Below are positions 11,601 through 21,437 of a stretch of 64,000 bases of DNA, piece after piece. Numbering within the stretch: position 1 is the stretch's first letter; each line of letters opens with the position of its first letter. This stretch comes from Paramacrobiotus metropolitanus (Eukaryota > Tardigrada > Eutardigrada > Parachela > Macrobiotidae). The translations under genes were made by a program, and so were the position numbers. The notes under the pieces are model-generated. The model did no database searches and had not been told where the DNA came from. It saw only the letters and a list, made by a program, of their open reading frames with translations. Location of the stretch: positions 1,302,001 through 1,366,000 of the forward strand of contig NW_026570233.1 of assembly GCF_019649055.1 (NCBI RefSeq), read 5' to 3'.

Positions 11601-13143
11601 TACTTCCATTAAATGGGGTTTTTACAGAATTTAGCTGCGAGATATTACTTACATTCATCGCTTCCAACGAATTTTTACCCGAAGAGTCTGACTGCCTGGT
11701 ATTTTCAACTACCGGCGGCCGACTGAATATTGTGTTCGCTGTGCTCAATGGTCTGTCCGCTCCGAACCATTTTTCACCACCACCGTAAGTTACTTTTCCA
11801 ATAACGTGGCGTTGTTTAGGCTGTTCTGACAAATTAACTATATCCTGCCGAGATTTGCGCATAAATTCCCTCAAATTCTGCATTTTCAAATCAACTTCGT
11901 TTAAACAGCTATCGCTCTGGAGACACAAAGTCTGCCAGTCTTGACTTTCTTTCAACGCCCTATCTCGGTCGCGATCCGAGTTATATCTCAACTCTTTTTC
12001 CTGGGCCAAACTCACTTTCAACTGTTCTATTTCCATCAACTGCTTTTCATTTTCGGACTCCGTTTCCAAAAACTCTTCCATTAACTTCACAAAATCAATT
12101 CTATCATGTTCGAGTTCTTTGTTACATTTTTCAAGTAACACATTACTCTTCGATACTTCTTTCACTTTTTCAAACATCAAATCATTATCCGCCCTGGATG
12201 CTATCAAATACTGGTTTGCAGTATTTAGTTCTGCATAGAGTAATTCTCTTTCTCTATTCAAACTATTCATCACAGTATTAAACTCTGCCTGAAGGGATTC
12301 TTTTTTATTATTTAACCCGCTCACTACACCATTTAATCTTATCACCTCTTGTTGCGCATTAAGCTGTTGTTGATACGAAGTAATGAAACCTTTTGAACTG
12401 CGTATTAATGTTCCTGAGTTTTCCCTTACAGCCGAACTCAAATCATACTCAGAGTGCGAGTTACGAAACCTTTGTTCGAGTTGCCTCACCTCTTGAAGGA
12501 ACTCATACCGCAGTGGTTCAAAATCATTTTCGTGAACAATTTGCCACAGCAATGACTGATTTGAGACAAACTGTTCCTTCTCAACATTAATTGATAATAA
12601 ATCTTCATTCACAAAACTACCGCAGTTAGTTTGACTCGAGCGTTGTGCCGGCTCGGTCTGATTATCGAGATCAATTAGGAGGCTGCTTACCGTTTCTTCC
12701 GTATTTGGAATACTGTCCCATCTCACAATACTACCACTATCAGTGAGTTTAGTGCCACTGATTGGTGCGAAAATTTTATTTCTTCCCCACGTATCTTCGA
12801 TATGTTCCTGCGCGGATGTGCTGCTTCCGACTGACAATTGAGGAGTTACCACAATATTACTTACTGAATTCGGGGTATGAGCTCCTGCACTTACAACATC
12901 TGACTGCCATGTATTCCAACCATTATTTGCAATTACTGAAGACATGCCTGATTTCACCGCTTGTGGATTTACCAATAAATTTGGGTTTACCACTAACGCC
13001 GACGGAGTTACCAATTGTGGATTTACCGTTAAGTTCGGGTTTACCACATTACATGGATTTACCGCCACTGTTGACTGACCAACTACAGACTGGGTACTTT
13101 GAAAGGAGGCTCGAATTTTGTACACCCGTGAATGGACCTTTCA
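8533..13143 (-). CDS. gag-pro: Ty3/gypsy-type Gag-protease ORF with an extra H2C2 zinc finger at its C-terminus
   Basis: A 1,530-residue open frame. It has no ATG at its upstream end and opens after a TGA near 13,143, so its true N-terminus probably comes from the overlapping frame that starts at 13,360. The order is: VNP-rich repeats; coiled-coil-like Glu/Lys/Gln stretches (about residues 230-430); a Gag (retrotrans_gag-like) segment at about 665-815 (REWLLQVEQC, WENFYKKEIL); an aspartic protease with MIDTGASISIIP at about residue 1000 and IILGMDFL; Asn/Gln-rich linkers; then an integrase-type H2C2 finger at about 1465-1505 (H-x4-H ... C-x2-C, with NFYWFDM between). A second finger of the same kind sits in its normal place in pol. 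The motif VCGG occurs three times, each encoded by one short DNA repeat. This part of the element is uninterrupted over 4.5 kb. Confidence 0.85.
9295..9310 (-). repeat. CCCCCGCAAACTTG repeat, copy 1
   Basis: One of four near-identical 14-15 bp copies inside gag-protease (others at 9369-9383, 11536-11549 and 11575-11589). In this copy the minus strand reads QVCGG. Confidence 0.8.
9369..9383 (-). repeat. CCCCCGCAAACTTG repeat, copy 2 (different reading frame)
   Basis: Same DNA motif as at 9295, 11536 and 11575, but here the gag-protease frame reads SLRGY instead of VCGG. The conservation is therefore at nucleotide and not protein level. Confidence 0.8.
11536..11589 (-). repeat. CCCCCGCAAACTTG repeat, copies 3 and 4
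   Basis: Two copies 39 bp apart (11536-11549 and 11575-11589), read as KVCGGE and QVCGGE on the minus strand. Confidence 0.8.
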
Positions 13144-13360
13144 ACCGATCTACCCACGGGGTACCTTTTTCACCAGAACTACCGCTAATTACCGGGACAC
13201 CATTAAGATGCCCATCTGACATAACTGCTGTGCTCTGAGATTGCCGAACTGAATTATGTTTTGATGAAATTTTGGCCTTTACCTTTTTTCTGTACTCATC
13301 AATCCGCTGATCAGCCCAACCTTTCGCTGTCTGAAATTCAGTATCAGACATGTTACTCAT
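13049..13360 (-). CDS. Probable N-terminus of the retrotransposon Gag, in a shifted frame
   Basis: A 103-codon ORF with an ATG at 13,360 (MSNMSDTEFQ). It overlaps the long gag-protease frame by 95 nt and lies immediately upstream on the same strand. It is the only good ATG-started frame leading into gag. Joining it to the long ORF needs a one-base frame change inside 13,049-13,143, either a mutation or a real shift site. The residues are basic and alpha-helical in character with no recognised domain. Confidence 0.5.
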   Translation of the reverse strand: MSNMSDTEFQTAKGWADQRIDEYRKKVKAKISSKHNSVRQSQSTAVMSDGHLNGVPVISGSSGEKGTPWVDRLKGPFTGVQNSSLLSKYPVCSWSVNSGGKSM

Positions 13361-13379
13361 CCTGTTTTTGTTTTCGTTT

Positions 13380-14360
13380 CAGACAACCGCAGCTATACCG
13401 TACCGTTTGAACGGGTTTGGTAAGCAAAAGTTGCTCTGTTCCAACTGGTTGATTACACAACCAGTTTGTATTACCCACCGATCGGTTACAGAAATACCGT
13501 ACCACTAAGTGGATTAAGTACATCGTAACGATCCGCTTCGTATTACCGCTTTACACGCACCTTTGCGTGCAAAAGTTACTCGTATTATTTCGTTTACGCT
13601 ACTGACCTTCAAGGTTTCAGAAGCTTTACTTCGTATTTCTGTGCTTCTGCTACATACCGTACCACTAAGTGGATTAAGTAAGAGCAAACTGCACAGTTCC
13701 CACTGGATGACGAATCACCCAGATTGTGTTACCCACGGGCTGACAGGACAACTGACAGAACCGTTTCGTTTGAACCCACCAGACGAAAAGCACTGCTTAA
13801 CGCTGGTTTCGTATTTCGTTGTTACAGCATACACTTAAGTATGCATGTACAACTTGCTTTCGTTACGTTTCAATTTACCACAGCTGACCTTTCAGGTTTC
13901 AGCTGTTTACTGTATTTTACCGCTAGTTACACACTGTGGCTGAATTCCGCCTATCAGTGATACCGCGTTAACACAACACGAGACGGTTATATCCGCTCTG
14001 TTGATTTTACCGAAATTCGAGAATTTTCAAAATCGTAGAGTAGTGGCTTTTCCACTAACTCGAGAATTTTCAGAATCGTAGAGTAGTGGCTTTTCCACTA
14101 AGAGAATTTTCAAAATCGTGGAGTAGTGGCTTTTCCACTAACTCAGATACGAAAGTTCAATGTTTTGCAAGGCTTCGATTTAAAGAACGGCTAAATCTCT
14201 GCGAATTTTCGCACGTTTTACTTACAAATTCCACTCAGCGTTTCCTTGCTGATATTGCCGTTCGTTTCACGAGATCACAACTGACCTTTAAGGTTTCAGT
14301 TGTCCAAATCCAATCGTTGATTTATCGTAGCCAACCTTTGTGGTTTTTCGGCTACTGTAC
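13380..14360 (-). repeat. Hairpin-dense leader region of the LTR retrotransposon
   Basis: Nearly every 30-60 bases carry a short inverted repeat. Examples: AACTGGTTG/CAACCAGTT (13443-13466); CCACTAAGTGG (13502-13512 and 13662-13672); ATCGTAACGAT (13522-13532); CACGCA/TGCGTG (13554-13569); CTGACCTTCAAGGTTTCAG (13602-13620); CAGAAGC/GCTTCTG (13618-13648); CTGG/CCAG (13703-13722); TTTCGT/ACGAAA (13764-13788); GCATAC/GTATGC (13827-13844); a 25-base hairpin at 13881-13905, with relatives at 14278-14302 and 14327-14355. A perfect 27-base direct repeat occurs at 13494-13520 and 13654-13680, each next to a related larger hairpin. The hairpin families keep pairing while their stem sequence changes. 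It lies between the primer-binding candidate and the first gag ATG, so it is probably the 5' untranslated leader (packaging, dimerisation or internal initiation). That role is inference. Confidence 0.65.
14018..14143. repeat. Three tandem 40-43 bp units, each containing a TAGTGG-CTTTT-CCACTA hairpin
   Basis: Units at 14018-14060, 14061-14100 and 14101-14143 differ at only a few positions. Each has GAATTTTCAAAATC-like sequence followed by a perfect 6-bp stem with a CTTTT loop. They lie inside the retrotransposon leader. Confidence 0.85.
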
Positions 14361-14792
14361 GGTTACTTTAACCAAATTTCACTGTTAAAATGATGCTGCA
14401 AATTCACACACACTGGCGGCTTGTCGGCCCACGAATACCACACAGAATAATCAAATGATAATCAGTTAAGTTTTAGAATTATTAGTACAGCTTTCGCTTC
14501 AAGGGAGGCCTATGCTGTACGGTCCCCTATAGCCACCCTGTGCCTTAAGGACACAAGTACCTTAAGGGCACACCAGATCAAATGATCAGAAAAGAAAGTG
14601 GGATTATTTCACCCGAAGAGAGAAAGATGAGAGACAGATGCCCGGGGGCTTGGGCGAGGGAAGAGATCCTCGGTCAGTTTTGTGGGATTACAATACCCTT
14701 ACTCTGACCTGGACCAATTTTCGTTTTACAGTTACAAAAGAAAATACAAAATAACGTACCATCTACAATTTTCCGTAACATCGGGAAAATAA
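14361..14792. other. Non-coding part of the retrotransposon leader
   Basis: No coding frame is seen. It contains short repeated phrases (CCTTAAGG at about 14553 and CCTTAAGGG at about 14572) and a purine-rich run near 14,600-14,640. No other feature is recognised. Confidence 0.4.
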
Positions 14793-14811
14793 GAACCATC
14801 GGTGGGCGCCA
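14793..14811 (-). promoter_or_regulatory. Candidate tRNA primer-binding site (PBS)
   Basis: On the minus strand the sequence starts TGGCGCCCACCGATGG directly after a CA dinucleotide, as expected where an LTR ends and the PBS begins. The first nine bases, TGGCGCCCA, match the start of the tRNA-Lys1,2 primer site used by several retroviruses. The matching tRNA was not found in this window, so identity is unproven. Confidence 0.45.
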
Positions 14812-15710
14812 TGACGTGAATTAAAAGACCTGACACAATGAAGTGGGTGCTGTATCCACTAGTCCGACCACGTCCAGTCGGATAGAGCGACTCTGTCTCA
14901 AACTGTTACGGAAGATGGTAGAAGATTACGTTGATCTGGTATGAAGAAGGAAAGGAAAAGAAGAAGAGGTCCGGGTCCTGCAAACACGAGAAATACACAC
15001 ACGACGGAGAAGTATACGTTACCTGTCCGACGCTAGATGTTAGCAGAAGCGATAAGAGATATCCATCAACCTGGCGCTACAGGGCATGAAGATGATGATG
15101 AGACCGAAAGGTCAAGGCAAACAAGTGGGATCAAGTGGGTAACCTGTTACGTCACGAGACTATCCGAAGATGATAATGCACGTCGACGAAGTAGAGGAAT
15201 GACCCCTGACAATAGGTGAAAGGTCACCCAGAGGTCAGTTTGAACAGCCTCACTTGGAAAGAGAAAACCAGAGCAAAAGCCTGAAGTTAATCAGATCGAG
15301 TAACAAGACTCTACTTTTGTTGGGATTACAACTCTTGACATTTGTGTGGGCGACGAGCGCCTTATATAGCCCTGGGCACCGCAAGTGCTGGCTCTTCGTA
15401 CGCGCAGGTACGGGTCTGAGAACAATAGGGATCTAAACTCTAGCCAATAAGAGACATTTGAGGACACGTGGACTAATCACACCGCTGCATCACTACACGT
15501 GGACTAATGAGAACATGGGGTCGACTAATACACTAGAACAATAGGTTGAACTACGTCATCGAAGCGTGGTCACGTCGAAATGGCAAGTCGCGGTCAAAGT
15601 TCTCTGCTGGGGATTTCTGAGAAGTCGATACTCGGAGTCGCGGTCATGACTCGCGTAGGAGTTGTAGTAAAGCCTAAGCCTTAGTAGTAGGGGTAGAAGT
15701 AGTAAAGTAG
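14812..15710 (-). mobile_element. Candidate 5' LTR of the Ty3/gypsy-type element
   Basis: The lower boundary is set by the CA/PBS junction at 14811/14812. The upper boundary is guessed from where a truncated GPCR sequence begins (15716). No ORF of note lies inside. The minus strand has CTATATAAG (15361-15369) in GC-richer sequence, a plausible U3 TATA box. I found no second copy in the window, so the LTR call rests on position, PBS and TATA box only. Confidence 0.35.
15361..15369 (-). promoter_or_regulatory. Candidate TATA box of the LTR promoter
   Basis: The minus strand reads CTATATAAGG, followed by GC-rich sequence, about 550 bp upstream of the candidate PBS. Its placement suits an LTR promoter. 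Confidence 0.35.
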
Positions 15711-15715
15711 TACCG

Positions 15716-16186
15716 ATGTGTACTAAGGGACGCCAGTACACGTCACTACAACCGATTTACGTGTTCGTCATCGATGTAACAACATTCGATCTGCCGGTTT
15801 TTATTATAATTGGAGCGTATCCGTACTTATTGTGGAAAACTCTGAAGCGAAGCCGTTGTCAACCGAGTGGTTGGGCCGAACAGGGAAACCAGGCGACCGC
15901 TGTCCGGCGTTGGCTCAATAAAGAAGAACGGACTGCTTTAACGGTTTTGACTCTGTTGACGGTTACCGTGTTCATCTGTTGGTTCCCCCTAATACTCATT
16001 TTCCTGATCGAAGATTTTAGCAGTTTTAAATTCCCGGCTGAAATATTTCAGTATGCACACTGGTTGGTCGAAACCGAGACAGCGGTCGATCCAGTAATTT
16101 TGTGCATTGGCGTAAAAGATTTGCGTAGTATGATTGTGAAGCTATCAGGACGGCACCGGAAACGTCAGACCCAGATTAGTTGCTAA
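15716..16186 (+). pseudogene. GPCR relic: TM5-TM7 only
   Basis: A 156-residue frame that begins abruptly at the second extracellular loop/TM5 (QPIYVFVIDVTTFDLPVF), aligns with the neighbouring GPCR paralogues (QPIYSLLVEIVGFDVPPLF), and continues through TM6 (LTVTVFICWFPLILIF) and TM7 (AVDPVILCIG). TM1-TM4 are missing and the break does not fall at the intron position used by the relatives. The ICL3 intron of the relatives is also absent. The usual NPxxY is DPVIL. Upstream sequence belongs to the LTR candidate. I read it as a receptor gene cut by retrotransposon insertion or rearrangement; it could still be an exon of a gene whose 5' part lies elsewhere. Confidence 0.7.
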
Positions 16187-17668
16187 ATTGCTCATTCTTA
16201 ACACTCGCACTCGTCTATGGTTTAATTACACGGAGTTTTGTTGTGTGCCGCGCAGGCGCAGCCCATGGATTTGTCCTAATATGGTGTAGAACGGTCTGAT
16301 ATTCATCCAAACTGTTTTCTACACTTTGTTCTTCGTTTTTATTAAGCACGCAAGTAGAAAGAGTTACTTTTAATCTGGTAAACTGAATTTGAAAGAAGGG
16401 AGGACTTCGCAAGAAAAATTGGCAGCAAAGCCAAATCACGCTGCCACACTGGGAGGCTACCATTTGTTCACCAACCGGAAGCGGTTGGAATTCGTAGTTT
16501 TAAAGTTTTCAGGTCATTTATTTTTACTAAATGTTTGAATAAGTAAAATGCAAACCAATTTTCTGAGGAATTCAAGCTAGGTAGGAAGAAGTCAACTGCC
16601 AGTGTAACGTTCCCTGAATTTCTGAGTGATTAAATGTGCCTCTCAGGCACATGGACGAGGGCGAGTGTTAAGTGGCTCGGGACGGGCAAGAGATAATCCA
16701 TCCTAACCAAATACAGGTGATTCGATTCGACATTTTGCTTCAGCCTATAACTTGAGAAGGCGTACCCTAAATTCACCGAACTTCGAAACCCGGAATGCTT
16801 CAAAGCAAGAGCGTTGCCGAGTCTGCTTTTATTCGCGGCCTCTGTAATTTTTTCTATGTATTTTCTGCAAAATCACGCGGGTTTGACCGCATAGGTGTTC
16901 CAATTCATCCTGCTGATTTCATATACCTACTGTAAGAGCTCGTGCATCGATCGTGCTAGTCTACTAGACTGAACTTCCTGTTATTATGGCTCCTGTAATG
17001 AATTTCTTAAAGCATGTTCTTATAAAGATTTCGTTGTTCGTTGTTCGTCATGACCAGTTTATGACTGATTAGTTTCTACTTGCTTCGGGATGGATAAACC
17101 TGTTAATGGCAACTTGTAATTAATTCATTTACGACGAATTTATATCTATATTTAAATGCGATGTATTATAAAGGCACCAATGTACAACATTGAGAATACA
17201 GTATAAAATGTTGAAGGAAAGCATTGTAAGTGAATTATCCGTATCACCGAGAAAATGCCCCGTCAATATCCAGCTCACATTACCTTTTTGGTGAGTATTA
17301 CAACTTCTGTTTCTACCTTTTCGTTTCCGCCATAATGTCAGCCGATCTTAACGTATTCGAACTTTTACGTTGCCAGTTGAACAGATGAATCATAATACAA
17401 GGTATCTTGACGATACTTCGTACAGACAGATCGGACTTTCGAAGTGCACAACGTAAACAATCCGACTGTTACGAGACCAAAGATTGGTTTTGGGACGCAG
17501 TCTGGCAGTTCTCTAATTGCACAGCTTAGTCAGTAAACGCCATATGGTAGCTTATGAATTCCGACAGGAAAACGGATGATAAGCGTGCAGCTGGCACTGT
17601 GCCTATAACGATCGGTAATTAGTCGATTCCATTCTGAAGATCGAACCAGCGCCAGCATGTTATATACC
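16187..17668. other. Intergenic; possible promoter of the next GPCR
   Basis: No convincing coding frame. TATAAAGG at 17167-17174 (plus) is about 500 bp upstream of the GPCR start and is the best promoter candidate. It would require a long or spliced 5' UTR. Confidence 0.4.
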
Positions 17669-18866
17669 ATGGAGGTCAACCTGGCACAGATGCAAGGAAA
17701 CACCAGTTTATTCTTTAACTCCTCTGCTTATTACCAAGAACACCGGCTTCCCATCAAAGTGTACATTATAATAGCGGTTGTCTCGGCCATTATCATTGGT
17801 ACAGTTTGTTATAACGCCGTTATCATCTTGGCATTCGTTAAGGAACCCACCATCCGTAGCCCTTTTTCATATTACTTGCTCAACATTTCGATATGTGACT
17901 TGGGTATAGCGCTATTCAAAATGACGGGCTTTCTCTGGTTTCTGCTTTTCCCAGAAACCCCAGGGTACTGTCCGTATTACTTATTTTTGGAAAAGCTGTT
18001 TTTCATTGCAGTCGGTTATGCGTTATTGCTGATTAGCCTGGATCGTCTTTGGTCTCTCTTCTTTCCGCTGCACTACCGAATCAAACGATCCAATCGGTTA
18101 ACTCTGGTTTGGTGTCTTGTAATGTGGGTGTGTCTCGTGATACTCATAACGCCGTATATCCTCTTGGATGCACTGTACTATAACACCGGTTATCACCAGT
18201 GCAGCTTGAATTACACCGCCCAACCCATTTATTCTTTGCTTGTGGAAATTGTCGGCTTTGACGTGCCGCCGTTATTTGTACTGTTCAGCTACTTCGTCAT
18301 TACTGTTAAACTGTATGGCCGGGCAGAGCTAAAACGTTCCAGAGGTACAGCGTACATGATAGGGATGAATTCTCTTGTTTGTTTTTTTTATAGCTTGGAC
18401 AAATTATCGAAACTAAGTAAAAATGAGCATTTACGAGAAAAACTTGAGGTATCGTAATTCACAGTCAGATAACTATTTGAATACGTATTACAAAATTTGG
18501 TTCGCAGGGCTGCGTGGAAGTGAAAATGTCACAACGTCCCGAACTACTTGTACAAACCATTTATGTCATCATCCTATGCAACGTGCAAAAGATGAATTCC
18601 GAAACAACTTCAAACAGACCTTCACTAGACAGGACGAGAGGGGCACAGTTAAACTTTTTGCTTTAATTGTTCTGTGTGTTGCAGTTTGCTTTATTCCGCA
18701 AATGGCATATTTTTTATACGCGGAAGTCGCTAATTTTTGGGATGACAACGTATACTATATTACTATGTGCTTATGTTACTCTAATAGCGTCTTTACTCCA
18801 CTTATTTACCATCTAAACCTGCCCAGTATGCGACGAGCCGTAGCAAAAATGGCAATCATTCGATGA
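17669..18866 (+). CDS. Class A (rhodopsin-like) GPCR, two exons; paralogue 1 of the plus-strand trio
   Basis: Seven-helix receptor of the plasma membrane, probably coupled to G proteins; ligand unknown. Exon 1 17669-18344 holds TM1-TM5, with N-glycosylation-type NTS near the start, TM1 AVVSAIIIGTVCYNAVIILA, the TM3 Cys before PYYLFLEKL and its ECL2 partner in YHQCSL. The DRY motif is DRL (SLDRLWSLFFPL). The intron 18345-18507 is phase 1 in ICL3 (donor GTACAG, acceptor TTCGCAG). Exon 2 18508-18866 has TM6 (LFALIVLCVAVCFIPQM) and TM7. TM7 reads FTPLIYH where its sisters have NPIIYH, so the NPxxY Asn is lost. An ATG at 17657 is also possible; 17669 (MEVN) matches the start of paralogue 2. About 344 residues. 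Confidence 0.85.
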
Positions 18867-19831
18867 AAAAGGATGATATGCACGGCACGGAAAGCCGTTT
18901 TTACTGTGTTTTGGTGACCCTGATGAAGACTCACAGTCTGCGCGATAGTATATCAATTAGTGAAATGACCTGGGTCCAGCCAGATTTGATTTCAAAAGTA
19001 TTAATACGGTAATAAGCACAAGTAGCTTTGGAAATTTGTAACGCTTAACAGCCTTAACGTCAACGTCTTGTTCGTGATGTTACAGGCGAGAGTAAATCGA
19101 GTCGCAACTGATCAGCTGGCCATCAGCTGGCCAAGTGAAAAGAGACTGGAAAGACGGCATACTGCCAATCCAGACCAAGGAAGCCAAATTAATCGTTTAA
19201 TCGAAGCAGCTCGTTCGGAAATCCTCCTAACATGCAAGTCCGATTCGTGACGCCAGATTATATGGTCCCTATTCGTTTAAACTTAGGCAGCAGTCCATAC
19301 TTTTGTTGATGTTAATCCTCTTAACATTCGTAATCTAAGGAAGAAAAGAGCCGACAGACCCTGGGAGCCGTGATTGGTGCCACTGGTACTGGCGACCGCG
19401 CATGAGCCTGTACTCTATATATATTGTATCTGTATAGGCTGCTTCGCTTATTCTTGTTTCTTTGATCCGCCGAGATTAGATTCAGGGTGCTCTTCCAGAC
19501 CTTTCCAAACAAATAATCACGTTATTTAGATTATTTCAACATTTAAGCTGTTGCATGTCTTCTGTTTTCGTTCAGCTTAAATTGGATCATGTGAATGCAT
19601 GCGCCTAAGTTACATAACAAAACGAGAAAACGAATATTGCTTTGTGTTGGTAGTTTACCTTTTGCATTGTGGTGTCATAACTGTTTCAGTAAATACAGGT
19701 ATGTCGCAACTTCTACAGCGTGAATTAAGTTCGTTCCGCAAGCCTTAATGACAACAGAAAATAAGACAAAGCGTAAAGCAGTCACCAAATTTACTAGTAC
19801 TGCATGCACACAAAAAGGCGTCCAAAGTACT
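18867..19831. other. Intergenic between convergent GPCR genes
   Basis: No credible gene. It contains a short duplication of CAGCTGGCC near 19110-19130. It holds the 3' flanks of the plus GPCR (ending 18866) and the minus GPCR (ending 19832). Confidence 0.4.
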
Positions 19832-21437
19832 TCAGCGAGTTGCGCTTGCGCTCTTGTTCATAGAGTTTCTTTGGGAAATTTTGCTAGAGGTATGCGTGGC
19901 TTGCGGTGAGACTCTTTTATCCCACCTGCATCGGATAAACGAGAGTGCAGTGCGTCGAATAGTGCGGTTAAAAGTCAGCAAGAGTAATGGATTGGCCACC
20001 GCGGTGGTGTATCCGAACCAGTAAGTAATCAGAAAGCCTAACTGCGAGAATGGCAAATTGTCATAGGTCAGTAGGGCGGAATAGATCAGCCATGGAAACC
20101 AGCCGATGATCAGGGCGACGACAAGTGCGCACAGCATGACAAACGCCTGCCGGTCTTTAATAATGCGGCGCTGATGGCCGGCGGGAGCGCCTGAAACGAA
20201 ATGCGATGAGACTTCGGTATGACCATTACACTGTAGTGTGGATTGTGTGCCGGTAGTTAATAATAAAAGGTTAAGAGCTGTCCAGTTTGCTTTTACCGGC
20301 AAATGCTGATAAATAAAAAGCCTATTCGAGGAGTTTATTAATATCCTAAACCAAGAAACGTTTACAAACTGCAAAGCGCTTTCATCGTAGCAGTTGTGTA
20401 CGTTTGTATCAGAAAGAACTCGCTTCACATAATACGCTGATAATAATGCCCACTCCCGATGCATTGCATTACAAAATTTGGCGTAATTTGCCCATTTAAC
20501 GATAATTTTGTTTTTGACATTTGCTAAAGGAAAATTCCTGGGAACGATTTGCGCACGCATGGTGAACATATTCCAATGTTCACTGAATCATTGTTGGTCG
20601 CTTGTCTGGTGGGGATGCAGTAATTAAGTGCGACACACTTACTGGAATTATCCCACTATTGCTTTGCAATCGTATGAATAGTCAGCAAAGGGAAAGTGTC
20701 ACTGCTTCGAATCGATCGGTAGATTCGGTACTGACACCGGGAGATAGCCTCTTACTCAGCGTACCTGCGGACGGAGCAGAGCGGAAACGAGGTAGCACGA
20801 ACAGCCGGATGGACGTTGCCCCATAGCATGATAAAGTAGTGAAGACTGGAATCCATTCTGTAAAGGGCACTACGTACAGTGGTGTGGCCCAGGCCACCGG
20901 TCCGGCAAAATCCCAATAACAATCCGTCGGTCCATAGCGGTCCACACTGTTCAGGCGATCGTACATCTGCCCCGGCAAGATGCCGGCAGTAACGATGATC
21001 CAACTGGCCAAAATCACCAGCGCGGACCGTCGTGTGTTAAAATGCTGCCGGTAATGCAACGGCCAAAATGTGGCCCATAGCCGATCCACGCTGATCACGG
21101 CCATCATGCATATGGATTCATTGACCGACAGCCAATCAAAAAACAACCAAAACGTGCAGTGCTTATAACCCAGTGGCCAATAATTGTAATGCGTGTACAC
21201 TGCCAGATGGGTCTGGGCGAACAAGGCGTTGGTGAGGTCACTGATGCTCAGGTTCAGGAGGAAATAGTTGAACGGATCACGTAGACGCGGCTCGATGCAG
21301 AAAGCCGAAATGACCATCAGGTTCGCGAAGAGGCTGACGAGAATGTATACGACGAAAAAAGCTGTCAACCAGTAGGACGACGGTTCGGGAATGTCCGCAG
21401 CGAAGATGGTCAGGTTAATAAAAGTCGTGTTGTTCAT
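19832..21437 (-). CDS. Class A GPCR, two exons, more divergent member
   Basis: Exon 1 21437-20765 (ATG giving MNNTTFINLT, a likely N-glycosylated tail) covers TM1-TM5. The DRY equivalent is DRL (SVDRLWATFWPLHYR), reminiscent of aminergic receptors. The intron 20764-20191 (574 bp, donor GTACGC, acceptor TTTCAG) is phase 1 in ICL3, exactly as in the other receptors here. Exon 2 20190-19832 carries TM6 (VMLCALVVALIIGWFPWLIY) and TM7 (TAVANPLLLL), where NPxxY has become NPLLL, then a Ser/Arg-rich tail. An upstream ATG-like start at 21482 is possible but adds no signal. Ligand unknown. It lies in opposite orientation between plus-strand paralogues 1 and 2. Confidence 0.8.

Noticed and set aside
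12762-13238. 158-residue plus-strand ORF
   Set aside because: Shadow of the repetitive N-terminal part of gag.
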